64,000 nucleotides of DNA from Gracilaria gracilis (taxonomy: Eukaryota > Rhodophyta > Florideophyceae > Gracilariales > Gracilariaceae): assembly GCA_030374805.1 (NCBI GenBank), contig JARGSG010000207.1, forward strand, positions 1,116,001 through 1,180,000, read 5' to 3'. Position 1 is the first letter of the stretch. Every line of letters starts with the position of its first letter. The translations under genes were made by a program, and so were the position numbers. Below the pieces are notes generated by a model. It did not search any database and was not told the origin of the DNA. It saw only the letters and a list, made by a program, of their open reading frames with translations. This document shows positions 10,051-22,310 of the stretch, piece after piece.

Positions 10051-12672
10051 TCAACCTGATGGGTGAGTGGCAAAGTGAGGCCCGGAGGAGCCTCCAGCTG
10101 AGGATCCCCGACCCAGAGTGGTGTTCTGATGGGCTCCCGGCCAAGGCTGGAAGAGATGAGTCTGGCCTGGAGCCTGGCGAGGCGCGCTACCATGACCCAC
10201 GGGGGTACTAGTAGGCACGCTGACGCCTGGCATTACGTCGGGACCCATCGGAGGTGGCGCGTTCGCCTGCGCAACCGACGGAGGTACCGACGACCCGATG
10301 TGGAGAGGAGCCTGCGGAGCGGTTAGAAGGCCGGGGTTCAGGCTAGCACCAAATAGGGGATCCTCCAAAGGGTTTGTAGGCGTCGGGCCTATGGCCGTCG
10401 CCAAGCCCGCCACTTGGTTGGTAGCCATCTGGTAGAGCTCGACCTGGAACCGGTTCCGGAACTCACCAATTTGGGAAAAGGATCGCATGTACTGTGCATG
10501 ACGAGGCAGGATGCTTTCCAGAAGGGTAAAAGCTTCGATCACAGAGGTAGTACCCACCCGCTGGAAGTTCACCACACAGGCTTAGCGGACCCGAGCCATT
10601 AAACCTGAAATGGCCTGGGAGTCCACCTGAGAGGGGACAGGCGCCGCAGCCGCAGCCATGACACCCCCGAGGATAGCCCGCGGAGGCCCATCAACCCTTG
10701 TGGTACTAGGAAGAAGAGGAGTCACACCAGTATGGGCAGGCGTATTGCGTCCCTCCGGAGCGGGAGTAGGCGCTGAAGTGACCACAGGGGTAGCTGCTGG
10801 CGATTCCACAACGGTTGGGAATGGCTCGGGACTCCCTGGAGGTCCCTGATCGGTCGGAGCCCGGGGATAGCGCGGCTCCGCGCGGGATACAACCTTCCCG
10901 GACACCGGATCGAAAACCTCCCACCCCTGCTTGGCTCCCCACGGGAAACTCTCCACTTGGGTAAGCAACGACTCCAGCTGCGCAATGTAGTAGTCCGTAC
11001 CTGCCACAATGGTTCCGAGTCCAAATAGGCGAATGTCGCCAATGACCCTCGGAAGAATGAAAAACATACGACCAGGAGGTTGCACACCGTCACCGTAAAT
11101 CTCGGCTTCTCGAGAACGACAATCCCAGTGACTACCGTCACGGGCAGCCTGCAAAGCCAGGATGGCCACCAATACGGCCCATTCCAAGAGTGCAATCGAC
11201 CAAATGAGGTAATACCGATCGTGGTTACGGGTGATGTAGCTCCCGAAGTAAGCCAATACCGGTGGGCTTGGGACGCTAAGCGACATCGGAACCTCATAGA
11301 CATTCCACTATTCAGGTCGGGCCACATACCAAGAGATTCTACCCTTATTAGGTTGTGAGAAGAACTCCACATTATGGAACCCATGCATGACGCGGTTGAA
11401 GCTGGACCGGGTGCGAATGCGAGCCTCGGTGGCAGCATCCACCCCCCACCTACGACGGTTAGCCCAATGGATGGTATTGTAAGGCCTATCGAAGCAAACC
11501 AAATGTGGAGAAGCCGAAAGGTACTGCTGCTGAAGGGAGTCGTACTGACAGATCTTCACAACCAGACGTCGGTAATAATGGAGCTCCGGTTCAATACGAA
11601 CATACGGCAGATCGCTGGGATAAAGTGGGGGAATGAAATACCTCATTGGTGTGTGTCGCTGGCGGCTATCATAGCACTCCACCCGACCCTGACGACGTTG
11701 AGATTCTTTATCCCGACGGTGGAGCGTTTGCGGGACGGAGCGGAGACGCTCGCAATCCCAACGAAACAAACCCAAGTAGGTATCCAAAGTCGGACGGCGC
11801 AAGACGCCGGGAAGCGATGTGTTCCCCGGCGCCACTGGCCAGTTCCGGCGGTACAGCGTCGCTTGCGACACCATTCTTGGATCGACCCCGAAGGTACCAT
11901 GTTGGGAAACGTTCCAGTCGGCCGTGGTGAACGTCTCCAAACCATAATAGGAAATACCACGAGGAATCTCGGGCTCCGGACCATACGGGTCCCGGATCCC
12001 TTCGTGAATCCCTTGAGGTTGATGTGAGGAAGACTGAACCGGCTGGCTCCGGAAACCAGTTTGGATGCGGGAATGGTACAAAGCAGCACCCCGAGAACCA
12101 GACTTGGCAATGCCGCTTCCGCGGCCGCGCGAAGGACCGGCACCCGACATGGTGTGATGAGTACCGTGAGGGAGTGGTTGAGACGGGGAGCATTCGACCG
12201 CAGGTGTGAAGTGAATCGGCTTTTTATCCACAATGGGTGAGTCACTAGAGCTGATGCTCAAAACCTCCACCCGTTCGGGGTCCCATGCTGCTTCAACCAT
12301 TAAGGTATCCGCATTGATCGCCGATGGCGCGCCGTCCCTTGAGGTTACCGCGTCCGATTGACCAACATGGGGAACTGACAATCGCCGTGTACCGCTACGG
12401 GTGCGAGCCCGCACGCTGGTACCAGGGCTACCCATGTGGTTCAGATAAGGATCGGGGGTCACCATAAACGGATTCAACCTTGTCAGTCGGACGAGAAGCC
12501 ACGGTGACGCGAGCCCGCGTAGACAAACCGCAACGGGGTGCGAAGGCAACCAGAAGGGATAACGGTGGAACAACCTCAATGGAGTCAGCGGCAGTGCCTC
12601 GAAGGGTTGGTAGTCGAACCTCGAAGGGACAGAGAGACACGCCGCAACCAAGTGGGCGCAAAAACCCTTCAC
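10051..12672 (-). CDS. Large antisense reading frame in the chromovirus 3' region
   Basis: On the minus strand a single frame runs 874 codons from 12672 to 10051, interrupted only by TAG at 11308-11310 and TAA at 10582-10584. Both stops could come from CAG/CAA by one transition. The N-terminal third is Ser/Pro/Arg-rich. The centre is globular, rich in Tyr, Trp and Arg. A hydrophobic stretch (YLIWSIALLEWAVLVAILAL, about residues 480-500) could be membrane-associated or buried. A Pro/Ala-rich tail and a helical region follow. I recognise no family and see no ATG at the 5' edge; a 16-17-base C run lies just upstream at 12711-12727. Antisense genes between pol and the 3' LTR are known in some plant Ty3/gypsy elements, for example Grande; homology to those is not claimed. 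Confidence 0.5.
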
Positions 12673-13004
12673 TGCGCAGTGCTCACACGAGCCGGAAGGC
12701 GCAACCCGCGCCCCCCCCCCCCCCCACTGGGTATACCGACACGGTAAATGGGTCTAAGCCGTGCAGCCAAAAAGGTAGAACCTTGGAGGTATGAAATGGG
12801 CGCGCGTCACGCCCAAACCACAAATGGGAATGGATAGAGCCGCAATCGGTGATGACCAAGGTGGTGAACAGAGTACGCTCGGCGACGCAGAGCCGATGCG
12901 ACGCACGGCGCGAGATGGCACGAAGGCTGCGACAGGGACCAAATTGGTACGACGATGCAACCGACTTGGTGAAAGGATCTAGGAGCCACGAGGGCGTGGC
13001 TCAG

Positions 13005-13019
13005 GGTAGGAAGGGGGTC
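13005..13019 (+). other. Chromovirus polypurine tract
   Basis: The purine-rich run TAGGAAGGGGGTC lies directly against the 3' LTR (TG at 13020). It is the expected plus-strand primer. The companion minus-strand element has the similar AAGAAGGGGAGTC next to its 3' LTR (rc of 17720-17732). Confidence 0.8.
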
Positions 13020-13527
13020 TGTAGTACAATGAAACCTCAATGGGTTGGTGCTACGTGGGCCTACTGGTGTGCCTTGCTGGCTGCACTGTACCCAATTGGT
13101 ATTCTGTATTTTATAATTTCTAATTGCTAATTTCTGATTTAGTTTAGCTTAACATTGCTGGCCCATGACAGTAGGTCATGGGCACAGCCGATGACGTCAC
13201 GCCCGCATCGGAGATCGGCGTCGGTGCACCTTGTATATATTATGGTGCACCTCGCCTTCCCCCTCGGGTATTGTAAACTTAGACACCACTAGGGCAGTAA
13301 CTATACCATTTTGGTCACTTGCTACTCTATTATTATTCAGGTTTTACCGCGCGTCGACGTCTACTACCGTACACCTACACGGTCTAGACTAGTTGCCCGG
13401 CCGTTTGCCCCTGCGGGTTTCAGGTGCCCTACTACCATATTGGTTGTGTGTTTTTCCCCTTTAGGTTGAGCCCTCGCGCGCTCCCTCTACCAGGCGGACC
13501 CCACACCTTATCGGTATTTGTACGACT
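13020..13527 (+). repeat. Chromovirus 3' LTR
   Basis: A 508-bp direct repeat of 1977-2484 with about a dozen substitutions and no length change. The copia sequence resumes at 13528 with the duplicated target bases GCACC. Confidence 0.92.
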
Positions 13528-13587
13528 GCACCCCCATTCAGGATCGACCCCGGGACCTTCGAACCCCGGACCTTCCAATCCGGAAGC

Positions 13588-14355
13588 TTCCGCAAGGTAG
13601 CCCTGGCTGACTACGATGTTCCCTCGGATAGGCAAATTTCTTTTATGCATCATATCCTTCGTGACAAGGCTAAGAGATTTTTCTTGCAAAAGATATTCGA
13701 CCGGGTTGATTCGCTCGATATGGCAAATGATCTCATGGAAAACCAATACAATTCTATTGCACGAAAGAAACGAATTGAAAACCAATTGAACGCCGTCCGT
13801 TTTGAAAGTCACGAGAAAAACGAAGGCAGCAGTACCAAGGCTTTGGAAACACTTGAAGCTAACATTTCTAAACTTGCACCGCAAGGTCCTGCTCATAGTC
13901 AGTCTGAAGCCTGTCGTATTGGATTTCTTCGTAAGGCCGTTGTCGGCAACACTTGGGCCACTCTACCCATTGCACGTTTGGATACTGAACAGCTTCACTT
14001 CCAAGAATTCTACACCCAATTGGAATGTGCCATCCAACGTGAGAATGAAGAGAAGGTAGCTCGGAAGGAAACCAACCCATTTGGTTCCTCATCCAAGTCC
14101 AAACTGTTCGACACGAATTACAATTCTGGCCCTCCCGCTCGTTACGGTCGATACAAGCATAATCGAAAGAACTATCGAAACAACTATCGCTTCCGCAAGA
14201 ATGTAATTTGCTTTGGATGTGGTGAAGAAGGTCACGTAATCAGAAATTGTAAGAACCCCCAGGATCTCGCCACAGTCGCCTCCCGTGAGGTACAACATCT
14301 TCAACGTTCTGGTAAATTCAACTCACAGAACAAAGCCCTCAAACACGTACTGTAA
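13588..14355 (+). pseudogene. gag: Copia copy 1 Gag (CCHC intact, early stop)
   Basis: Gag of the first copia copy, the same frame as pol. Conserved features are the MHHILRDKAKRFFLQKI segment and a single intact CCHC knuckle (CFGCGEEGHVIRNC, about 14210-14250), which binds element RNA. The upstream part of the frame was separated from its leader by the chromovirus. TAA at 14353 stands where copy 2 has TAC. Copy 2 carries Tyr in place of the last Cys of the knuckle, so each copy is damaged at a different point. Confidence 0.85.
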
Positions 14356-17295
14356 GAGCTTTGCACCCAAACCCAGGATGGTAGTGAGGATGAATCAGAT
14401 TTTGAAAACCCGAACACATTCTTCGAAACAAAAGATGTGCCCGATGATGCCTTAGAGGCTAATGGCGAAGGAGATTCTGACTCCAATGAAATCATTGACG
14501 AACATCCCGATCCTTTCAAGACTTGCTACACGCAATTTGACATCGACAAATCCACCTCACCTCTGGACTTTGGCCAAACTCGCAAAGACGCACTGAAACG
14601 CAAACTTCACAGTGTTCCAAAAGGTACAGCACATAAACTTCGAAGATATTTGAAACGCAAATTTACGTGCTTTTTGGTATCAAAGGACGAGTTGGAATTC
14701 TCTTGTAATGAGGAATTTAATGGTGGATGTCTCGATATTGACGCACAACGCTCTGTCATTGGTCATAAGCAAGCTTAAGCATATTGCACCAAGTACAGTA
14801 TCGAAAGGAAGAAACGCAAAAGCAACATTCTGTTCCGTTTGGGAGACAACATTTTCAACAGCATTGCTCAGATCCCCATCCGAATTTTCGCACCGCAAGG
14901 ACGCATCATAAAGCTAACGGTCGACGTTATTGATTGTGATACCCCATTTCTACTTGGCCTAGACTTCCTTGATCGAGAAGAGATCTACGTCAATAATGTA
15001 GACAACCTCTTGGTGTGCAAGAATGGATGGGAAATGCCTTTGACACGTAAATTAGGACACATTTATCTCGAGATGAATGAATTTCAAACGTTATTCAGCA
15101 AAAATGAATTACGTCGTTTGCATCTTCACTTCTATCATCCATCAGTGGAAAAGCTCATCAATCTCTTCAAACGAGCTAAACCAGAAGAAGCAAACAAAAA
15201 GACAAGAGAACTGCTTACTTCCATTAGCAAAGCTTGTGAGACGTGTCAACGTTTCACTCCAAAACCACAGCGCTTTCGCGTTTCATTCCCACATGGTGTA
15301 ATCTTCAGCCAGGACCTAGCTATTGACTTATTTACAATTAATAAGAAGGCCGTGTTACATGTAGTTGATATTCACACACACTACGGTGCCGCTCGATTCC
15401 TCGAAGGACAATCACTGGATGATATCTGGAATACTTTTCTCAACTGTTGGGCTCAGGTTTACACTGGATAACCGGACTCGATCCGTTGTGATCAAGGATC
15501 TGTTTTCACTTCCCCGAAGTGGAAAGACAAACTGGATGAATTTGGAATTGACTTTCGCCTTTCTGGCGTGGAAAGCCATAACTCAATCGGTGCCGGTGAA
15601 CGTTATCACGCACTCCTACGTCTTATCTTTAACAAAATTAAATACGATGCAGATATTGACAATGATGATCTCATTCTCACTACAGCTGTCAAAGCTATGA
15701 ACGATACCATGAACCCTGAAGGCCTCGTCCCATCCCTTCTCGTATTTGGAGTTCTCCCTCGTTTCCCAGGCATTCACACTCAACTGCCCGACCAGGAAGA
15801 GCGCATGACAGCTCTGTTAACCGCTCGTTCAGAAATGGAAATCATTTCAAATGAACTACGTTTGAAAACTGCCCTGGACTCACGTCTACCAGAAGCAGTT
15901 CACCATGACTACACTCCCGGTGACATGGTACTCATCTTTCGAGAAGACGTTACCCCGAACTGGACAGGACTTTTCAAAGTCACCCGTATTGAAGGCAAGC
16001 AGATTTTCGTTCAGAAAGAGAATGGCGAAGTACAACATAGCGTTCATCAAGCTAAGCCACACTTAAACGAAAACTCTAATGACCAATTAGAGAAGACCAA
16101 ATCAGTACCGAATAACATGGAGCATTTACTCAATTATTGCTTCTCTCAATTCAACACATTTATAACCGAAGTTCTGAAACCAAACGACCCCCGTAAAGAC
16201 TCTCCTGGATTCTTGAAAGCCAAGATAAAGGAAACTGAAGAATTCGTGAAACGAGGAACTTGGAAGGAAGTTAATAAATCTGAAGTACCAACCGACGCCA
16301 ATATCATTGGATCCCGATTCGTTTATTCAATTAAGAATCCTGGTACCCCCGATGAACTATTCAAAGCTCGACTCGTAGCACAAGGTTTTTCTGATAAGGA
16401 TCAGAATTATTTAGTACATAATGCCACCACAGTAAGGCATAGTACGGTTCGCCTTATCCTATCGATCGCAGCGATTTTCGGTTGGAAAGTATGGAGCCAT
16501 GACGTCACTCAGGCGTAAATACAAAGCAGTCAGAACCTAGCAAGAGAAGTATACTTGAAACCTCCTAAGGAAATGAATTTATCCGAAGGAACTATGCTTC
16601 AATTAATTAAACCTCTCTACTGTTTACCAGGCGCTAGTGATTACTGGAATGTAACCATCATGGATCACATCCGTAACGATCTCCAAATGAACCCAATGAA
16701 AGGAGACATTTCCGCGTTTTACAAACGCACACACGACACCTTAATTGGACTACTTGGATTCTACGTCGACGATACAATCATCACTGGGGACACAGAATTT
16801 CTCCACATTAATGAGAAAACATTGGAACGTTTTGAATCCCGAGAAAGGGAAATGGATAGTTTCAAGTTCGCTGGAACGAAAGTGGAAACTGGAAATGGAA
16901 GTTATGTAATTCATCAGAAGGACTTTTTGAGGAGGCTACTCGCGCTCAATGACTCAGGAAGCTACACCGAGTATCGTTCCAAGAGAGCACAATTAGATTG
17001 GCTCGTTTATTCCTACCCACACATTTCTTTTTATGTGAACAAATGTGCACAACTTACTGCAGAAAAGTTTACTATAAAAGATGGGAAAAGAATGAACAAA
17101 ATGATTGAGCAGATCAAGAACGCTGATACGCTTTGCATGAAGTTCGTAAAACTGGATTTAGAATCACTACACATTAGGATATATAGTGACTCTTCGTTTG
17201 CTAATAATGATGATCTCAAGTCACAACTGGGATATAATATCTTACTAGCTGATAAGTACAACAATTGCAATATCGTTAAGTTCAAAAGCTACAAG
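14356..17295 (+). pseudogene. pol: Copia copy 1 Pol: protease, integrase, RT (interrupted)
   Basis: Continues gag in the same frame with TAA at 14776, 15469 and 16516. Domains in copia order are a retropepsin-like segment (LDIDAQRSVIG ... DTPFLLGLDFLD, about 14735-14970), integrase with HHCC (HLHFYH ... CETC, about 15120-15250) and DDE residues (DLAIDLF; IRCDQGSVF; SIGAGERYH), then RT (KARLVAQGF; SHDVTQA at the first catalytic Asp; FYVDDTIITGD, about 16760-16795) and the start of RNase H (IYSDSSFA). The minus-strand LTR element then cuts the gene at 17295; the end resumes at 23119. Integrase before RT defines Ty1/copia. Confidence 0.9.
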
Positions 17296-17719
17296 TGAAG
17301 TACACTCACGCGAGTGAGTATCAACAATGCCCAAGAAATAGGGATACTATGCGCAGCACCCAAGCGGGGACGAAGGAGCGTGCAGCGACGATAATAACGG
17401 GGCACGAGACAGGCGTGCAGCACCGGTAGCGGCGGCAGAACGACCCCATGGGAAACTAGACGATGAAGAATCGGCTAGGGGGTGCGTGAGGTTTAACACG
17501 GTCGGCTCTGCCCAGTGGGAGGTGCTTAAGTGCATCTCCGGGGACAGAAGCCCCGTGTCGAAAAAAATAAACAATCTACCTACAAAGGGGGACCCTGAGG
17601 ACTTGCACAAACAAGTGCATGAGCCCTACACGTGGGCACCCTGAGGGGCACCTTGTGCACACTAAACTACTACTATGCTACTCTGCATACCCAATATGGG
17701 CTGATTCGATTGCACTACA
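17296..17719 (-). repeat. LARD element LTR (3' LTR in its own orientation)
   Basis: In minus orientation it starts TGTAGTGCAATC and ends GTGTACTTCA. The 424 bp match 22689-23113. The ACAAG duplication lies immediately to the left. Confidence 0.88.
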
Positions 17720-20700
17720 GACTCCCCTTCTTAGGCCTGGCCTCGTTCCGAGGCTGGTCAAACCACCCCATGTGGGGCGCAATCTCGAGCGCAAACCCAT
17801 CCAAACACAACCTCTGAATTCACCAAGATCCCATTTGGGTAACCAACGAGCGAGCAGCAGCTACCTTCCGAACATACAGAATCCTACCAGGGTGCGACGA
17901 TGGTGACGCGACAAGGCAAGCGTGAAATTGAGCAAGTCCCGAGAGGGAGTGGAAATGGCGGGCTGATGCCAGCGTCACGTCCTATTGAGGAAGTCCAAAT
18001 GGGTGCGCAAAGTGTCGCTGAACCCATTAATTCCCCAGTAGGACAAGTCCAGAGTACTGACAGAGCGACGTGTGTGCTGCTCTGAGCGGTCCCACGGGGT
18101 ATGCCTGTGTAGTCCCAGCCAGTGAATAATTCCAACGATGAACGCGAACCGGCGCGATTCAGTGCGTACCCCAGAACGAGAGCCAATGAAGGCCGATGCG
18201 CAGCTTAGTCGTCCCTAACGGGTGATGTTTCTTTGCGTCGTAGCAATCCCAAGTGGGGCGAAGATCGCAAATCTGCAGCAATTTAGCATGCCCCGAGGGA
18301 AAAGATATCGACCGCGGGGCCATGTCGACAGGTGCATTCCCGATGGGCAGGTATACGTAGACTTGTTCGGCATCGCTTTGCCACGACACCGTATAGGCGC
18401 AGAGCTTCGCGATATGTAGTCCCAGAACGGGCAGTACGACTGTATTCAGTGTCCTGACCAGGCGACGCATTCATCTTATGCTGCAGGCAGTCCCTGGGGC
18501 GGTGCGGCGGCACCCTCTTGATTGGGTTGTTCCCATCGGGTCGCAATATTGCGCATCGAGTGACAGTCTCAATCGGGTGGAGAACGAGCGCAAACCCGCA
18601 CTGTCAGGCGGTCCTGGTCTTCCTTTTCAGGGTGCTGGCAGACGGCGAAAAGGCGGAAGAATTGCGAACCCTCCAACTTGAACCAGTCCCAACGCCGGCT
18701 TGGAACAGACCACCATTGGGAGGCATGAATTGTTACCATATTGGAGTCCCCTGCGGGTGTGGAAATGCGAGACGGAGCTGTCCGGCAGAATATTGGACAA
18801 ATTCCCGTACCGGTCCTGGTCACAACGAACGGAGAACGCGGCATAATTGCGTGATGCACTGTAGGCTTACTTGGGTTGACCTGGGTAGGCGTGTGCAAGA
18901 GCTCTTTGCCTTCCTTCCCGGTCTGGGAACGTGTGCTTTGATGGTTCCCTGGACCCAAGAGGGGAGGCGGTACACGGTTGATCACCCCGCAGTCCGCGTT
19001 GGGAGGTTGTCAATCCCTTGAAGGGTCCCTTGAATAATGCTTTTCATTGCCGGTTTTATCCCCCATGGGTCCATTTCGTTCAATTGAATCCTTCTGCAGC
19101 CACTTCAGTATCCTCCTGTAGAGTCCCATAGGGTCTTCTTCAAAACTGCGCTATACCGAACCACTCGCTGTGTATGTCTATCTGTTCGTCTCAAAGGGTA
19201 CAGCTGCCTTCCCAGATGGGTGGTAAAACTTGAAAGAGAGATGTTCTTGGTCCATTGTGGCCGATGTACCATCCCCGCCGAGGGTCTCGACACGCATTTT
19301 GGCTCTGAGCGTAGTGTGCGTTGCGTATTGAACCGCGCGAATATGGCGCAACAAGCCCTCGTTGGGTCCCCTCCCCTTCTTGCAGTGCGCTCGGTCTCCA
19401 AGTGTCGAGACTGCCCGATGGGGAGCGCCACGATGCAACGTGCACGCAGTGATGCGCACGTGCCCACGGCGATGTCTGCGCGCGTGCGGCGCGTGCCAGC
19501 AAAGCCTCAAAGTGCACAGTACGCTCTGGGGCGCAATGTGAATGTCCTCTGTAGGCAAATAGGCCAGAATGCGCCAAATTCCTAACGGGTTACTTGCAAG
19601 GAGAATCAAAAAATCTTGTCCGGAAACTACCTTCCCGTGTGGGGCCAAAAAGGGCGATTCTTTGTTTCGCCCGTATCTCCGAAACGCCGACGTTTGAAGG
19701 GCTTGCAGTGCCCACTTTGGGGTGCGCGGCAGATCAAAATACTTAGAATTTTTTGACCGTGTCAAACCGCCTCCCTACGGGCAATACTGTAGACCGAATC
19801 GGCTACCCACGCGCGTGACCCACGTGGCGTTTTGCACGCCGGCAGCGGCGCATACTGTTGCGCGCCTGTGCATGGCGCGCACATGTCCCACGTGGGTGAC
19901 TTCGGCGTGCGACGGCGCAGGCCAGCGATGTACAGCTTCCCGTCGGGTGGGCACAGTCCTCAAGAGGTCATGCGCTCCGCATAGCGGGTGTTCCAAGTCG
20001 TCCCAAGTCGTCCCAAAGGGATCTAGACGGCTTCCAAAGTGGCGCGAACCGTTCTCAAGTCCTATGCGAGTCCCAAAGGGGGTTTGAACCAGCGCTATCC
20101 CGCCGGAAAAATTTTTGGCTGCCATGGCCGTGGGGAGATTATGCCAAAAATGTTGTTGCCCAAACGGGGAAAGCAGACCAAACTCAGCGGAGGAGGTTCG
20201 TGGAAGGTGCGCGAGCATGCGCGGCTGCATCGCGCAGGAAGGCGAACGACGACGCCGTAGGGAATTAGAGCAATGGCTCCCATGAGTCCTGCGTCTATGG
20301 GTCGTTGTCCCATAGGGCGTTGATGGTCAGAAACCCATGAGGAGCAGTACCGTCAGCGGCCTGCATATCTTCGACCCACGACCCGGAGGGTGTCATGAAA
20401 TACACAATCATACTCCCCCTCTTAGGCGAGCGCACCGCACGAGTTGCGAAGGCCCAAGCGGTATTTCGAAAGACCGAACGGCGGGTATCAGGGTGCATAT
20501 AAACTAATAAATATGGATATAAAACCCAGATGAAGGGCTCGAACGGAAACGAGTCCAAATGCATAAACGAAAGCCAAAGGAACAAAAGAATCCCAAAAGG
20601 GTAGAATCCGTAAGCGGTTCATCCAGAACGGTATTAAATAATACCGTAGAGATGCGAAGAAACCCATTGGGGTCCCAAAACGCCTGTGATTCATCCCCTG

Positions 20701-21800
20701 GGGGGTAATTGATGACAAGATGAAAACCATTTTGGTTCTGTAGAGAACTCGAAAACTGTTCTTCTCAAATGGTTCACTGCGGAAATATGTCATCAAAGCC
20801 CATGTGGGGTGCGCGGAAAAACTAAAATCCCACAACGTCTATGTGGGTCAACCAATATCCTGGTAACAGGTTTCCCAGGGAGGGATAAACCGAAATATCC
20901 AATGAATGGTCAGCCACGGATCGGGAACCAATTTGAAAACCTGTGAGGTATCCAAAGCGTTCCCAATGGGTGAGGATAAATCCTCAAAAGGTTGAAGAAG
21001 TCGATGCCGTGTGTTGGCTTCCTCGCCTTTTCCCGCAAGGGTGAATTCGAGAACTTTACATCAGAGAAGAAGGAGTTTCCTGTTCATCAACGTGAACGCG
21101 ACCCAAATGGGAACACAGCTTCCAGTATAAAGAATGGTCCACAAATGGGAGCCTCCTCAGTAGATATGGCCAGAAAGCCAACTTCTACCGGATACTGTAT
21201 CCGTGACCAATCCCAAAACGGGACGACCACGATGGTGTCAGGAATCAGTAGACAAACACCCAGTTGGGAAAGAGTGTTCCAGAAAGAAATGAGAGCAACT
21301 CGTTGCCAAGCCGCATTCGTACCCAATCTGGGAAAAAGATAAGAGAACGGAACCTCCCGTGTCAGGGTTACTTCCTCCCAAGCGAAGGGGGCGAGGAGCA
21401 CGGGCGTCCTGACAGGGAGGTGTTCCAAACCCAAAAAGGGGGTTTCGGGAGAAAGGGAAAGGGGATAGTGCAAAGCTGGAGAAATCAGTATCCCTCGTGG
21501 AGAAAACAAGTTAGAACAAATTAGACAACAAGAACAAAAGATTTTGGATCCCAATGGGGTAGAATCCAAGTAGTGAATATGTCCACTTCAAAGGAGAAGT
21601 TGTTAAAACGCTAGGTCTCGGCATCCGCGTCCGGACTCCAAGCGCCCGACTTGGGAAGGTTAGTACCTCTTCGGTTAACCTCTCTCCTGGTCCGGTGTCG
21701 GTTTGGAGCGTTCATTTCTTTCCACGTACCGCGTCTTTTTATAAGGACGCGGCCACTACTTCTGTTTCCCGACAGGGATGAACGTCCAAATTTGGTCTGT
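17720..21800 (-). other. LARD internal region without retrotransposon enzymes
   Basis: Only short reading frames occur on either strand and none matches a retroviral enzyme. The region is marked by a regular scatter of CCC(N3-6)GGG motifs, roughly one per 100 bases (for example CCCAAATGGG near 21100, CCCAAACGGG near 20158, CCCACGTGGG near 19890). Bases 19580-19770 on the minus strand match the chromovirus block at 9405-9620. GCGC-rich palindromes flank that block, as they do in the chromovirus. Confidence 0.6.
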
Positions 21801-22310
21801 CTAAAGAAGGGTCCCCCCCCGGGCCGTGAATCGACTGCAGCACCCGAAGGGATAAAGGGCGTTTGCCAAATCAGCATAACCAAGAAACTTTGAAACGAGT
21901 AACTTGTCCACTGTGGGAACAAGCCGAAAATGACAATTTGCCGCAGTGTGCACACTGGTGGCAATTGCGCCTTCTAGAACTCTAGAAATGGTCATCTTTG
22001 AAGCGACCCAATGGACTAAAGTGTCCATCAAGGCTTCCACATCCACATGAACCCTTTGAAGAATTCGACGTTCGATCTCATAGGCGACCATCGATTCCAC
22101 TAATGGCTTCAGGGCTACGAGTAACCCACCAGGGAGGAGCAGTGGCTCCCTTCCAGTAGACACAGGCGGGGCGCCGCCCAAGTGGTTGAGCGGTGCTTCC
22201 CTTTGGGGCTGCGGAGGTGTTTCTATGGAGACCTGCTGACGCATGACCTCCAGAAGATTCCGGAATTCGGTGGGTGTAGACTGACGGAGAAGTTTCTCCG
22301 GATTGTCCAC
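21801..22310 (-). pseudogene. Gag N-terminal-like ORF of the LARD element
   Basis: A 169-codon minus-strand frame, about 360 bases inside the 5' LTR. It contains MDNPEKLLRQ, close to the LDNPEELLRQ of the chromovirus Gag near its N-terminus, followed by a Pro/Gln-rich linker and an amphipathic helical segment. No zinc knuckle or capsid follows. It is probably a remnant retained because its coding RNA overlaps a packaging signal, or a truncated Gag (inference). Confidence 0.55.

Larger units (their letters stand above)
1977..13527 (+). mobile_element. Ty3/gypsy chromovirus nested in copia copy 1
   Basis: Full-length LTR retrotransposon of 11.55 kb with two 508-bp LTRs. The LTRs begin TGTAGTAC and end GTACGACA (last base changed at the 3' end). 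Flanks GCCCC (1972-1976) and GCACC (13528-13532) are an imperfect 5-bp target duplication, and both match the uninterrupted site in copy 2 near 25025. Order is PBS, gag, pol (PR-RT-RNaseH-IN-chromodomain), a long 3' region with a large antisense reading frame, then PPT. By eye the LTRs differ at about a dozen positions, so insertion is fairly recent. Gag and pol each carry a disabling change, so this copy is probably not autonomous. Confidence 0.92.

Noticed and set aside
10051-12672. Envelope-like gene in the chromovirus
   Set aside because: The long frame is antisense to gag-pol and shows no signal peptide, no envelope-type cleavage site and no C-terminal membrane anchor.
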